Assembly: GCA_034509735.1 (NCBI GenBank) | Contig: JACGWO010000006.1 | Coordinates: 2,061,001 to 2,125,000, forward strand | Source: Sesamum alatum | Lineage: Eukaryota; Streptophyta; Magnoliopsida; Lamiales; Pedaliaceae | Reading direction: 5' to 3' | Length of the DNA stretch: 64,000 nucleotides | In this document: positions 35,901 to 48,796 of the stretch, in pieces | Layout of the letters: every line of letters begins with the position of its first letter | How positions within the stretch are numbered: position 1 is the first letter of the stretch | Position numbers and translations under genes: made by a program | Notes under the pieces: model-generated | The model's input: the letters and a program-made list of their open reading frames with translations, nothing else | The model's database searches: none | Told to the model about the DNA's origin: nothing

Positions 35901-38900
35901 GTTTTCTCATATGCCACTGCTAGCATCCTAAGATACTGAGGAGAATAAAAGAAAGCTCAGTTAAAAAAGCTCAATTTTGGGTTCATAAGAGCAGTTAGAG
36001 GCCATAGATGGAACTCACTAATATAAGTCCCCCTTCTTCCATTGGAGGTGGATTAAGTAGAGATGGTTTTACCAACAGCTTCTCAAGGAGTTTAGGAACT
36101 CGGTCTTCTAAAACACGCTGCATGGAAAATATCAACAATAATAAAAGATAAAAGAATCTCCAAACCACTGCATTCAATACATCCCGCTAAAATCCTTTGA
36201 CTTAAACTCTATGCAATGAAGGAACATCAAAACGGAACCTGCAGGACTTGGAGTGATATGTTTGAAAGGAGAACCATTTCAAATGGCTTTATTTATTTAA
36301 TCATAAATTCAAAAGATAAGTTTGATGCAAGATATTGGGTCGGACGCTTCCAATAAAGGATCATACAATAACAATAAAATAAGGGAGTATATTAGTACAC
36401 AGAATTTTGCTTCTCTAGGGAAAAGCTTGGAGTGTTTTGGTTGTTTGTGTGACTACGAATATTATTCTTGATTGGCTTAAGTTTGCATATGGTATTAGGC
36501 ATTCTCATATATAATTTGCCAAAGCAGATATTTAATCATTTCAGGGATGCTAGGGTTTTTATTCGTGTCGGGTTAGGTCTTATTTCCTTCTTCTAGAGAT
36601 GATATTACTATTTGGCCTTAGAGCTGAACAACCTATATAAATCTCTTAATAGGGCTTCCATATCAGTTTTTCTTCAGTACAAATGAGAGGTCTAAAATTC
36701 AGAAAATATCAAATGGTGCATCCTACCCTGACACTTATGTGGAACAACCAGAACGCTGAACACGGAAAGCCAAGGCCTATCAGATGCAAGAATAGAACAA
36801 TATGCAGGAATACCTGGACCAATATTGACATGACATCATTTGGTGAAGGAAATACTGCTGTTATAGTTGCCGCTTCATTCCGTACAGTATCTGCAAGCCC
36901 ATCATACTAAATCAGGGAAGATTCCTAAGCCTGCAACTTTCATCACATGAATTGAGTCATTCTCATTCAAACCTGTAATTTCTTTGTACAATGAAGAGAG
37001 TCCACGGGCAACATTGCTAGGACTAGGCTGAGAACCGGGGTCACCAAGAACCAATCTGGCATCTGCATTCATAACCTCCAAATCAAACATTGGACGTAAT
37101 CCCACATAGTGTTGCATAGCACTGGTACCCCTGTTGAACTGAATTCCAAAAGTAATACGTGAAAGGGTAAACTATTAACAAATATGACCAATATTTTATT
37201 ATTTCAGTATTTCTTAGACAACCCAGTCCACATATATTAAGCAAAATATGCTGAAAGGGAAGTTTCACAAAACACAAACCTATGCATATAATTCAATATA
37301 AACATAAGTTGCCTAAGCAATGCCCGCCACCCCAAAAAAAATTACCAAATCAGAGAAAAGAAAGGAGGAAAAGAATAATGAGCCTATCCGTAAAGTAAAT
37401 AATCTTTAGAAAGGCACCACTATTCCTTGTTTAAGATCATGCGTTTTAGTTCCTTGATATGAATATTGAATAAGTTCAGCACCGTAAATATAGCTACACA
37501 TAATCTGGCATATTAGATTACCAAATTACCTGCGACAAAATTTTTGCACATTCTGCCATTGTAGACAATTCCCGTTTCTGTGATGCTGCATCAAATCTGG
37601 CCAACAATCTGTTTTCCAGTTCTGGATGCACATTTAAGAAATAGCAAACATAAGTAGGGTTTCTAACAGTATTGATTAATGCTCAACTAAAAAATAAGAC
37701 ATACCATTGCAATATTCTTGGAGATTAGCAACTGCCACTTCCAATCCTCTGCTTGCTGTTGCATTCCCCACAACTGATGAAGTAATGCCTTGTCTTCCAA
37801 TATCTTCCTCGGCAAATGATCCTAAAATCGAGCTTGTTATTGAAATTTTCACATATTTATAACCGAATACGCCAAAATTAATATTTGCTTAAAGAAAGTG
37901 CTTATGCATTTGCAAATCAATTTTCAGTTCTACTATGTCTTTTAACATATGTACTTATATGCATTTGCAAATCAATTTTCAGTTCTACTATCTCTTTTAA
38001 CATATGTATTTATCAGTCTTCTACTTCTATGTCAGTTTTCAGTTTTCAGTAGCAATCAATTAGCTGCAGTTTACTGGGTGTAACTTTTCACGACAATAAT
38101 TAAGACAAGAATCAGCATTATCAGCACTGAAGCTTTGACTCTGGCAAGAACTGTCAGTAGAATCAAGAGCTACAGAAGTGGATCCAATTCGCTAGAGCAG
38201 TTGACCTAGACTTTTATGAAGAACAAAAGGTTAACAAAGTTACAACCTATGGCTTGCATCAAATCAGAATCAACTCACCACTTCAGGGCCAAAACAGTAA
38301 AAAGCAAATACATTATACAAACTCATCTCTAGTGTGTGATGTGAAATCACATATTTCTGTGACATGCACCACAATTCACCAGAATACCAAGAATTGTAAA
38401 AATATGACAGAAATACCAGGAATATACGATGCTAAAATGTCCAGCAGGAAAAGGACATCTTACTCAATTTCTGTGCAATTGATGCTGCTTCAGCTACCCG
38501 ACTATCATCAGAAAACAGAGGTGACAGTTCCATTAGGTCACCCGGACTGCTGTTGAACTCCATCAAGTACTGCAGGATACAATTCTCTTAGCGACACTCG
38601 TGGGGAATATTACGTTGCTAGTCATACTCTGGAGACACTTAAGGTACTCTTTAAACCCATTTATCAAGTATTTACCTTAATGAGATCCATAGTCTGACTG
38701 GCAGTTTCTCGCTGAGCATCAGCACTCTGAAAAAATAAATATTAAATTTTTAAATCAAGCAAGATTCAAGGCATTAAGTTGAAACAGCATTAGGGGAAAA
38801 AGAAGAGGGATGAGGCTCAGGATTAGATTTTACGCAGAATAAACTACTTCCACATTCAATGAGAAAATAACTAAGGAAGAAACAAATATAGTCTACGCAA

Positions 38901-39733
38901 GCTTTACCTGCAGACGGTCACCTATCTTAGCAGCAGTTTGGCCAACACTTGATATACGTGAATCCAACCTTGCAAAACTGCCAAACAAGCCATCAACACC
39001 CTTTTCCAGCTGCACATACATGGAAAAGAAACCAAGATCATTAGCAGGATATCAGAAGTATTCTATAGGTAGAACAGCCATTACAGTAATTAAAAGGAAT
39101 ATGTGCATAACAGAGTCTAACTAACCTCAGCAAGTGTCTTTCGGTGCTTAGAGTCTTGGGCAGCAACTTCCGTTTTGAGATCGTAGAGCTTCCCATCAAT
39201 CTTCAGGCAGGCATCAATATTAGAAAGGTGATCCAGTAAGTAACACAAAACCAAAAAGATCATGTGAAGTTTTACCTGTTTCCTAAGATCAGTCAACTGC
39301 TTGCATGAATTCTTAAACAAAGATAATAGAGCATCTACTTCAGGAAATAATGGGCTTGATAGCCCTTGTGCTAATTTTCCAGTATCAGAAGGAGTTCGCA
39401 AATGACCATTTGCCATTGCATCATTTGCACCAGGTCCATCGGTAGTATCTGCATCTTCTTCTAAGTAAGAAGGCAGCAGCTCACTAACTAAGTCTCCGAA
39501 CAAGGCATCGAATGAAAAGTCACCCTACATGATATAGACATGCAGATCGCAGCAATAATTAGCTGAATGGGTAAAGTCGAACTAGACACAGAGATGCCCC
39601 CACATGCACACTCACAGACAAGAGTTTGAGGCATTACCTTAAAATCATCAATGTCTAGAACAAGTGGACGGGAATCAGCTGATGGAGATTTAGAGAATCT
39701 GTCAGTCCTTGTCCCACCTTTAGACTCTTTCAT
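29977..39733 (-). CDS. SEC10: Exocyst complex component SEC10
   Basis: Encodes the Sec10 subunit of the octameric exocyst, which tethers secretory vesicles to the plasma membrane. 24 coding exons on the minus strand: 39733-39638, 39524-39276, 39200-39126, 39009-38908, 38726-38676, 38569-38464, 37821-37705, 37621-37530, 37138-36973, 36890-36814, 36117-36019, 35935-35845, 35227-35142, 35008-34835, 33917-33864, 33763-33635, 33466-33374, 33289-33143, 32974-32877, 32651-32567, 31894-31836, 31201-31103, 31002-30919, 30055-29977. They join without frame break to 835 residues, close to the usual plant length. Recognisable blocks: [20 protein letters not shown] near the N-terminus, [105 protein letters not shown] and the C-terminus [14 protein letters not shown]. 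The segment [19 protein letters not shown] differs from what I expect after LTESLF. Every exon is intact, so the gene should be functional. Confidence 0.96.
30132..30329. mobile_element. MITE in the last SEC10 intron
   Basis: 13-bp terminal inverted repeat GGCCTTGTTTACT / AGTAAACAAGGCC with TAT on both sides, 198 bp, noncoding. A 3-bp duplication suggests PIF/Harbinger type, though TAT is not the usual TTA/TAA. An (AT)n run follows at 30331-30354. Confidence 0.6.
30511..30880. mobile_element. Probable hAT-like inverted-repeat element in the last SEC10 intron
   Basis: Left edge GAGGGTGTTTGGGTCAGCTT, right edge the imperfect inverse of GATGGTGTGTGGCTAAGCTT. The interior repeats CTTATAAG and AGATGTT motifs. 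No clean 8-bp duplication is seen. Confidence 0.45.
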
Positions 39734-41298
39734 CTGAGGTTAATATCAAAATATCAAAAGCCTTGACCCCATAACTTGAACGATAAACTAAATAACAGAT
39801 GCCGAATCAGAATCAACTTAATCAAGTTGAAACTATGTAGCACCATGATTTCTGGTTGACCACAAACATATGAACTCAAGATCAGCATGCATCCCCTATC
39901 TACACAATGCAGTATGTTTCAGAGTTTGAGGGAACAGCTCAAGATAGAGAGGTTCAACTGTTTAAATTGAAATTACAAACCACATAAAGTAGTTTTAAGT
40001 TTTGTTCCCTATTTTACGTGATATCAGAAATGTGAGGGATGCCCAAAATGGAAGCTACAACTTTCTTTGCAGAAAGCAGCTATTTTAAACAATGCCAGAA
40101 CCCCGTAGTGTAACTGTATGTCAAGTCTGTAACTTTTTAATAACTTGAGAGTGACCAGGAGTTCAAATAAAAAAAAATGTGGCAATTTGAACCAAAATTT
40201 CACCCATAAATGAAACAGGGCCTACATATATGAATTTCTATTCATGTAACCCCATATAGTAAGAACTAAAAATGTAAATCAATTTAGTTTCCAACTCCGC
40301 ATCTAAAGTATATTAATAGACTGATTCGACGCTAAACGTCTAAAAGCTTAATCCCTTAATTTTTTTCAAGAGATGCAGTCCAGCTGCTTATTACAATAGT
40401 ATGCTAAACGTATATTATCAGGCACTCTTTCAGTATATTCCACCAAGATAACTAGATGCCAACGATAACTGAAAGAGAAACAATGTCAAGTCTCTATTAC
40501 TAGATCAATTAACATGAAAAAGCCTATTTTTATCTTGATCATGGACCCAAAGTTAAAAGTATATAACAAGAAGAAATAGGGAAGACTAACAGGGAAGGGG
40601 AGAGAGAGAAAGGGAGTTCAGTTTTAAATGTTGATCTAATATACTATAACTTTATCAATGTCTATTCATAAAGCTCAGCCAGCCAGCAACGTTAAGACAT
40701 ATACACACAACTGAAAGAATCAATAACAACAACACAAAGAGACAGATGTAATCGCTCTAGCAAATTGTTTTGGCTCAATTTCTCATACACAAGCAAACAC
40801 GATGATAAGTGATAAGCATATATTGCATGTGGTGAGATGTTAACTTCTTCTTTTCTGTACTCGACTTCTTGTCATCTGTAGAAATTACAAATCCTTCAAC
40901 AATTTCTGCTATAGTAATTATCCTCAAGAAAATTCTCACTTCTCACGCCTAGGTGAATCACAACACAAATCAACCGCAATAACGAGCAGCGAAATCCTCC
41001 GCCCTAACATCAAAGGTCACTATTACCATTCACCAAAAGCTTGTGACATAAGCTAGCAAATTCACAGTTATTTCACTAGAAACCACCACAGCCCTACAGT
41101 CATCGTTTAGGGATCATGAACAGAATAACTAGCAAATAGAAAACCATAAATGCAGCAAATAATCCAGCTAAATCATGGAGTCCTCATCGAATTACCAACT
41201 GAATGATTCCGATCGTGGCAGAGACTGATTGATCAAGGCAACCGTAAAACCATCAATTGAACACAAACAAAACATAGGAAAGGATACAGAAAACTCAC
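39734..41298 (-). other. 5' UTR intron of SEC10
   Basis: On the minus strand a donor CCGAG|GTGAGT at 41299/41298 and an acceptor CCTCAG at 39734, directly before the start codon, define a 1565-bp leader intron. The leader exon (about 41299-41450) is rich in GA on the plus strand (CT on the transcript). Long leader introns often raise expression in plants. Confidence 0.6.
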
Positions 41299-41460
41299 CT
41301 CGGAAGAAACAAGGACCAACCACGGCGGAGCTCCGCTGTAAGAGACAAAATCAGAACCGAAGATTACGGCGGTCTTACAGAGAGACGGAGAGAGAGAGAG
41401 AGAGAGACGAAGCTTTGTACAGATCGCAGAGTATATTTCGTCTCTATATTATTACGATGA
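41299..41460 (-). promoter_or_regulatory. SEC10 5' UTR exon and promoter-proximal CT tract
   Basis: Contains (GA)n at 41390-41406 on the plus strand. No TATA box is visible upstream. Confidence 0.45.
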
Positions 41461-41930
41461 TTTGATAACAAAAAATTACAGCTAAAAATGACGATTTCAC
41501 GAACAAGAGAAACTGTAAACCACTTTCCCTTCGGCACTTAAAGGAATTTTTTATCTGCAGTTAAATTTGTGTTTTGGGTGAAGTTCAGTTCATGAACTCG
41601 GTTTTTACTATTTACTGTCCTTAAACTTGCAGTAAAAAGCTAGTTACTGCTTTTTCTTCGCCCGGTCTTCCTGTTGTCTTCGTGAAATGACGTTGTGGTC
41701 CTTACTTTAAGGTATAATTGCTATTAGGTCCTCGAAAATTCACATATATGTAGATTGACTACCCAAGTTTTTAATAAATGTCTGAAAACATCATATTCTC
41801 TGTCTAATTTTCGTAATTAATTAAAATAGATATATAGGGAGAGTGCGGAGATATCAGTCTACTTTTCTTAAAATTAATCAAATATCTCACCACGGAAATT
41901 AGTTTGATTAATTTTAAACATTTGGTTTGA
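41461..41930. other. Intergenic, no gene seen
   Basis: Upstream region of SEC10. Nothing else recognised. Confidence 0.5.
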
Positions 41931-41948
41931 ATAGTAATAAAAGGTGTA

Positions 41949-42204
41949 GCCGAGGAAGCCTAGTTTAGTTGGCGAAGTTGAGGCCCCATGATCCTAAAGG
42001 TCATGGGTTCGAACCCCTGCATGGGTTGATGTTATTTCTATTGTATAGTAGGTATGATTTGATGTTGTTATAGCTAAGTGTTAATTTATGTGATATTATT
42101 GATTTGATGGTTGTAATTGTCTATGTTCGATATTAATAGCCGATTTGACTGAATGTAATCACTTTACTTTCGATTAATAAAATTCATCGCTTCCAATTCA
42201 AAAA
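41949..42204 (+). mobile_element. tRNA-derived SINE with 16-bp target duplication
   Basis: 256 bp. It has an RNA polymerase III A-box TAGTTTAGTTGG (41961-41972) and a B-box GGTTCGAACCC (42006-42016), and ends in a short A-run. It is flanked by exact direct repeats AGTAATAAAAGGTGTA at 41933-41948 and 42205-42220. The region is tRNA-like only in its 5' third and does not fold as an intact tRNA. Confidence 0.85.
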
Positions 42205-42220
42205 AGTAATAAAAGGTGTA

Positions 42221-42828
42221 ATTACGACATTTATCAAGAATTATCATAATTATTAATTTTTTTTTTTTAAAAAAAAATTATGTTAGCAAAATTTCCATTC
42301 AAATTTATAAATTATATGCACAACATCAACCCATTTAAGAGGATATCAATATTTTATTTTAAATGAATTTGAATCTATGAATATTTCATAAAAGCTTAAT
42401 TTAAAATGAGAGATGAAAGATTTAGAACACGGAATAATCTATAGCTGCATTTGGGTTTAATGGAATGTAAATGACTTTATAATTTTGAAATTTTTAAATT
42501 TAGAATTATCCAAATAAATTTAAAATATTAGTTACTAATGATTTGAAATTTATAATTTAAAATTCGTCAATCAAAATGCAACCTAAACGAATCTGAAAAT
42601 TTTATTATTAGTCTTTTGAAATCCCTAAGTCTTCATTTGGGTGGACGGCTTTAGAATTAAACGAGAGATTTGTACAACTTATTCAAATGATTCAATATTA
42701 AATGCACTTGAAATACATCACAATGTTACTAAAATAGTTCAAAATGAGAGTTGAATGATTTCAAATCATTTTAATAATAGAATTATCCAAACAAGTGTAT
42801 TGGATTTATTATTATGGATTTGAAATAG
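42221..42828. other. Intergenic, no gene seen
   Basis: AT-rich, with repeated 'tttgaaat' and 'aattatccaaat' motifs. No gene. Confidence 0.5.
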
Positions 42829-43225
42829 GATAAATTACAATGCGTTCCCCTGAGGTTTGACATAACTATGAATACCCCTTCGTTATTTGAAACATTACGA
42901 ATACCCCCTGATGTTAGATGGAATTATGTAACCCTTAGATGGAAGCCTGTACTATGTTTTTCTTTTTTTAAAAAAAATAAAAAATATACTAGATGGATGA
43001 AAATTTATCCACTTAGTCCATAAAAAAATTCAGAAAAATTTAAAAAATAAGTAAAATTATAGTCCATAATAGCATTTTGATAAGTTCACCATAAAAAATA
43101 ATGAAAATTTAACGAAGACTAACGTATTGAGCTAGTTGCTAGACGACCGTTAAATCAAAAGAGTATTGATAATTTTACAAACAACGAATGAATATTTGTA
43201 ATTATGTCAAATCTCAATAAAACTA
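42829..43225. mobile_element. Foldback FB1 copy, right end eroded
   Basis: Starts GGATAAATTACAATGCGTTC with CCCCTGAGGTTTGACATAAC, then ATTACGAATACCCCCTG, and ends near ATATTTGTAATTATGTCAAA. The terminal TTTACC is lost. Confidence 0.5.
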
Positions 43226-43677
43226 TTTAAAATACTTAACTCCAAATACATCAGTCCGAACACAACATAATTTCAAATCCATGCCTTACAAATTTTTATA
43301 AAAAAGATAAAATTAGTATAATCAGTCATGACACTAAATCTGGTGCAGTTGCAATTTAATCCATAATGAAAACACTATCAATCTTTTATTCCTTGTGAGT
43401 TTTGATCTTACATTACTTGTTGTAGCAGAGAGGACACCATCTATCCACATCAATTGCCAGTGAAAAATGTAGTAATAGAGTGATTTTTACACCAAACTGA
43501 ATTATCCCAACACCAAAAAAGACACTTGCTTTTTCTGCATTAGAGACATCATTAACTCCTCCAGACCATAGCCTATGTTCTTGATTCAAGCTAAATAAAA
43601 CAACTCATCTTGTAATGTCATTTTAAGAGAACAAAACAAGACCACCAAAATCTAAATATTTCCATGTTTTATTCATA
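43226..43677 (-). other. Downstream flank / 3' UTR of the NPY gene
   Basis: Noncoding. No clear poly(A) signal assigned. Confidence 0.4.
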
Positions 43678-46491
43678 CTAAGAAACAGAATGCCTCCCTT
43701 TCCTCGGAGGCGTACACTTAACGTCGTCGTGGTTAGTCGAGCCGAGACTGTCCGATGAATCCGAGCCGCTGTTCTCAGCCTGACCCGCTTTATTCGACCA
43801 GATCTTCGACAACATCTTCTTCGACATGATCAAACCTTTCATTTTACTTACGCCAGTCTTGTCGGCATTGCTCATCCTATTTTCTGCACTGCTTCTATCG
43901 CCATTTCCCAGTCTCAGGGCAGCCAGCTCTCCTCTCAGGGTTCTGAGTTCTTCTGCTGAGGCCATCGCGTCCCAGTCTTCATCGGCATTAGCTGTTGCTG
44001 ATCTTGAGCTCCTGTACGAGCCGCAGTTCAGGTCTTTGACGGCTTTGGCTAGATCGGGTGTGCTGCAGCCGGATGAAGTGGCAGCACGGGCTTGCTCAAA
44101 GAAGAGCACCTGTACAACGACACGTAGAGGAAGTCTCTCGTTTTGTACAGCATGCATGCAGGCGTCGGCTGAGAGCTTCTTGCAGTCCATCAGCTTGCAT
44201 ATTCTCTTCTTATAGGTCTTGCTCATCCCTGGATGCTCCTGCACGAAAACGACCCGATCAGTTCACCAGATGATGGATTCGGTACGAAATATTTTCAAGA
44301 AACTGCATAAAATATTTGAAGAGGCACTTACCTTGAGATATGTATCAATGGCCCGATACAGACCGTCATGTACCGGTCTTGGAAAGCTAGAAACCATCTC
44401 TGCTATACCGATGAACATTGACAGAGGTAGATTAGGATCTTTTGCAATCTCACCAAGATAACCGTCGATTAGCTTTGTCACCATCAGCTTTGAAGCTTCT
44501 GATAAGATCCCAGGAGTTCCAATCTCCTCAATTTCATCGCCATTCTCCATTTCAGTTTCCGCATTCCGATCTTGAGTAATGTATTCTTCAAGTATTTTCT
44601 GGACTAAAACAGCGTCATACATCGTTGCTTCCCCATCAGAAGCTCGGATTATTAGATCATTAACAGAGGCCTCCTCCAATTGCTGCCCTATTCTTTTCAC
44701 CAGCCCCATTTTCACCGTTTCTCCTGAATTCACTGATACGGCTGCTTTTAACAACTTTAGCAGAAAACTACATGAGACGATGCCTTTTTGCGCAGGTAAA
44801 AGCCACACAATTGTATCCAATATGGCACGGGCTTTTAAGACATCGTTATATTGGATTACACCCTTGTTGCCAGAGTTCGGTAGCTTTCGATAAGCATAAG
44901 CTTTTAGAGCTTCGCCAATCACTTCATTGGGCATTACCCCTTTGTTCTTTATGTTGGCAATAACCCGCTTATACAAGTCTATTTCTAGGTCGCATAAGTC
45001 CTCGACCCACCAATCATTTGGCACTGTTCGGCTTCTGACGCCATTCCAACTGGGATCATTCCCATTTTCCTCGACGTTCTTCCTCCGGTTATAGGTGTAA
45101 GACCAATCCACGTCTGAAACGTCAACTGATGCCTTGGAAGCAATAGCATCGATGCAGCGGCTTATTAACTTCAGTTCCTCAGACAACGGTAATGAGGCTT
45201 TTGTAGTCTGAAGAGCTATAATAGAGTCCTTCCAGCTTCTTAAAATGGTAGAGTTGATGAAAACATCAATCTTATAGATGAGATTACCTTTCTCGATCGT
45301 CTCATTCATTTCCAGGTACTCAGCCGCACAACGTACTGAAACAACATTATAAGCGTTTACGTTCACGGTCATCCCGTAGCAGAACTTGGCACATATCTCA
45401 AAGGCGCTAGGACCGCCAGGGATATCGGGAATGTGGACTTCGTCACCATTTCCTTCGTTAGCAGATGACACCAATTTTTGTAAACGTGCACATTTTGAGA
45501 GAAGAGGAAACTGCAGAATCAATTTTAGCAACAAACAGTATTTCAGAACGCTATATACCATTGCCTTTCACTTCACTAAGAATGTGAACAAGGTAACAAA
45601 AAAACACTTCTTAAAATGCATGATCTAAAACTCCTACTGTCTCTCCGAATTGATCAATAAGAAGTCGTTGCTGAATGTTAAAGCGATCGCGATATTCATA
45701 CTCAACAGAGCAGAGACACACAGACATGCACAGACAAATTGCTACACGTGATTACTTATATATAAGATAATGCAAGAATCGTACCTTGTGAAGGCAGAAC
45801 TTCACATCGGCTACATGAACCATGAAATCTGTCTCCAACTCTGTAGCCACATATCTGCTGGTGAAAATGTTGGTTTTTAGTGTTAAAAACTCTTGAACTT
45901 AAATACATATGCGCAAAACAAAAAAATCGACCATGTCGAACTAGAAACATCTGGGGGGAGATTGCTCGACAGTGGCATACAACATGTCATAAGTAACTTG
46001 AGTTTGCAACCAAGAGCATATACTTTCCTATCATAAATCTCGGAGACTTGGACTTGCATCATTCCTGAAGACAGTAATTTAATGAACTTCAAACAACCTA
46101 GTGTAAGTCTATATAGAAGGAATAATTTTCCAGATAATATTGAATTCTGGGTCTACAAGTGAGCCAATGGATCCACACGTCCCTGGAAGAGGCAAAAGTT
46201 AATGATGAAAGAAACTAGCAACTAATACGAATGGTAACTGATCAGGAGACGGAAGTTCAACAGAAATGGACACAGCTAAAACCACTTCAGTAGCGAATTC
46301 TTTTATTAAGCAAGGATAGGCATTAACACAAACCAAAAGCAATTACTAGCAGTTGAACTCATGACGATAATATCATTCAGAAACAACTCCAAATATTAAC
46401 CATTTCGAGATGGTTAATAAAGATCTAACCTTTTGTTGTTCCCATCACTCTGAAAGCAATCAGGTTTGGATCCAAGCTTCATAAACTTCAT
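43678..46491 (-). CDS. BTB/POZ-NPH3 family protein, NPY type
   Basis: Four exons, complement(46491-46430, 45854-45785, 45510-44332, 44238-43678), give 623 residues. The N-terminus MKFMKLGSKPDCFQSDGNNK, the BTB domain (about 28-130; FPLLSKCARLQKL, FEICAKFCYGMTVNVNAYN) and the central NPH3 domain (about 200-475; WWVEDLCDLEIDLYKRVI, VSCSFLLKLLKAAVSV, FPRPVHDGLYRAIDTYLK) follow NPY proteins of Arabidopsis (NPY1-5, MAB4/ENP clade) most closely. The third-motif tail is EHPGMSKTYKKRICKLMDC. The C-terminal part has a short coiled coil (AEELRTLRGELAALRLG) and a Ser-rich tail ending RHSVS. NPY proteins act at the plasma membrane in auxin-driven organogenesis and gravitropism with PIN carriers and AGC kinases. 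Membership in NPY rather than another NPH3 clade rests on my reading of the exon 1-2 wording, without a tree. Confidence 0.93.
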
Positions 46492-46760
46492 CCTGCCAAC
46501 TCAAAGATCCGTCTCTCACACCGATACTTCAAAACTAAACTTGCGTACTAAATCAACTCAACGCAGCAAAACGCTCGACCATCTATAACTCATCCCCAAT
46601 TATCCGACACGTCCCCAGTCAAGGAAACAAGCCCTGTAAACGGCAAAGAATGAAGGGTTCTAGGCGTGGGGACCAAATTTCTGAATATAGCCGATTTCTT
46701 GAAGTTGAGGAGGAAACTAATGAGATCTCAAAGAGGAGAAGGATACATGCTTTATAAGAC
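46492..46760 (-). promoter_or_regulatory. NPY gene leader with TATA box
   Basis: On the minus strand TATAAA at 46751-46756 lies before a pyrimidine-rich leader (TCCTTCTCCTCTTTGAGATC), spaced correctly for transcription start near 46720. Confidence 0.5.
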
Positions 46761-48260
46761 CAATTCTTGACAGCAACCAAAGCAGGAGCAATTTCCAGAG
46801 ATATAGAGAATAGAGAATAGTACAGATTTGTTAGTTTTTAAAGAAATAGTTCAACTTGAGTATGAAGAGAGCAATAGAAGAGATTGTTTCCTTGTTCGGC
46901 GGCAAAGCCCACGGACTCCGGGCTCGCCTAGTCAGCACAGGAGACACTACCAACAGACTTCCACACTAAATTATTCCCCAAAGCCAGAGGCAGCTGCCAC
47001 TACCACTCAAGCTGACTACTCCCTATTTCTTTATCTTTCTTTCTCACTCTCACACCCTTTCTTTACTCTGTTTCCATTAACAGCATTCTTTAAACAAACA
47101 AAAACAAGAACACACATCAATAACAATAAAGATTTACTTCAGGAGGGCCGTGGTGCTCTCAAAAAGGTTCAAGTTCCAAACCCCATAAAGAAATGGGAAA
47201 TTCATCAAACATGTGGTGTGCAATTATTTCTGCAGTTCAAGATTGGAAGTAAGACCTGCAAAGGGCAAAACAGCACATTGGTATCAATAGAAATCAACCA
47301 CCAAAACGGTAGACAACAAGCATCTCTCCGTATAGGTATTGCCAAGGCGGAAAGCCAGGATCACAGAATCATACACATTTCTATAATGCATTATTATAAA
47401 TTACAATCCTCTCATTTAATGGAAAAATTAAACATCAGAATCTCAGCACAAAAAAAAAAAATCATCTCAGAAAAAGCGCAGAAATCAGCATGAGCATGTG
47501 CTGTGAGAATCACGCAAGATCGGAGAAAATAAGTTGAAGAATCGAACTGCATTTTCAAGATTTCAGAACCCAGAAAGCCTGACTGTCTACATGAACAGCT
47601 CGTCGAAACCCACCAAGAATCATCCAACAACTCTTTTTTTATACATGGTAATTTATACAGTGGCAAGAAATAGCATCAGAAGAACTAAACCCCGCATGCA
47701 AATTAACTCTTAATTTTCTCTATAATTTATTTTTACTGTAAAAATAAAAATTATTACAAAGATCAGTCAAAGTCATTTGCACGCCAAACTGACAAATTCT
47801 CCCTCTTGAAACCCAGAAGCAGAATTATGACTTATTTAATAATTTATTATTTCCTGTCAAATTTTGAGGCATTTTCATAGTGCATTTCATCATATCAATT
47901 ATTCTCTCTGTTTCTTAAATAAATTGTCACACTTTTTCATGAGGACTTATTATATTTTTCATTTATTATTTTTTTTAATTCATGTTTTCTCGATATTGAA
48001 TCTGTAGTTGGTCTCAAAAAAATTTACATTTAAATAGTTAAATATTAGAATTTTTCAGTAAATGGATTGATATTTCAAGAAAACTCAATGACATATTTTT
48101 TTTTTTTTTTTTTTTGTTATTTTTCATTTATAATAATGTATATATTACAAGTTTCTTATTCTTTCACGCCACGTTTACACATGCTGCTGCTGACTATACC
48201 CACTATTAATTACAGTCAGAAATTTCAAACAACTACTTGTGAATTATTATTATTATCATA

Positions 48261-48300
<40 letters not shown>

Positions 48301-48460
48301 TATTGTTGTTGATAGATATTTGTTTCAAAAACCAACAATGTCTTTCACTTAGTAGTTGAGACTGAAATTTCACAATTAATTTGTTATCAAAATGTAATTG
48401 ATTTAATAGTGATTTGTTATGTCAGTGTATTTGATCGAATCGATATCCAATTATTTTATT
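46761..48460. other. Intergenic, no gene supported
   Basis: Holds a 221-codon plus-strand frame (46828-47493) without recognisable domains and with low-complexity composition, probably fortuitous. A (TTA)n run lies at 48245-48302 and a poly-T at 48098-48115. Confidence 0.5.
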
Positions 48461-48465
48461 GAGAT

Positions 48466-48793
48466 CACTAGAGAAAAAAAACTAATATTAACTACAGTTT
48501 TTTTAATGATTATGACTGAAAATCGTGATAAATAACTATTATTAACTATGTTTAAATAAAAATTGATGTAAAAACTAGCTTTTTTTCACCATAAAAATTT
48601 ATTTATCACGGCTAAAAATCATGGTAAAAACTATTTGTCATGGCTTTTAGATATGCCAAATGCTTAACAAAACTCTCCGAAAAAAATCTTACGGCCGACA
48701 ACCGTTGCATAGGTGTGCTCAATGACTATTCGTTACATCTATTTAATATTAACCATGACAATTATTACAATTAATATCATATTTTTTATAGTG
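48466..48793. mobile_element. CACTA-type MITE
   Basis: Ends CACTAGAGAAAAAAA...TTTTTTATAGTG with a 3-bp duplication GAT on both sides (48463-48465, 48794-48796). The interior repeats CATGGTAAAAACTA and ATCGTGATAAATAA-type palindromes. CACTA ends and a 3-bp duplication are typical of CACTA (CMC) elements. Confidence 0.65.
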
Positions 48794-48796
48794 GAT

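Noticed and set aside
41961..42020. A tRNA gene
   Set aside because: Only A- and B-boxes are present. There is no acceptor-stem pairing, and the segment is part of a SINE with target duplications.
46828..47493. 221-codon plus-strand reading frame upstream of the NPY gene
   Set aside because: No recognisable domain, low-complexity content, no clear promoter and no splice context. It probably arises by chance in a CT/A-rich region, though an antisense transcript cannot be excluded.
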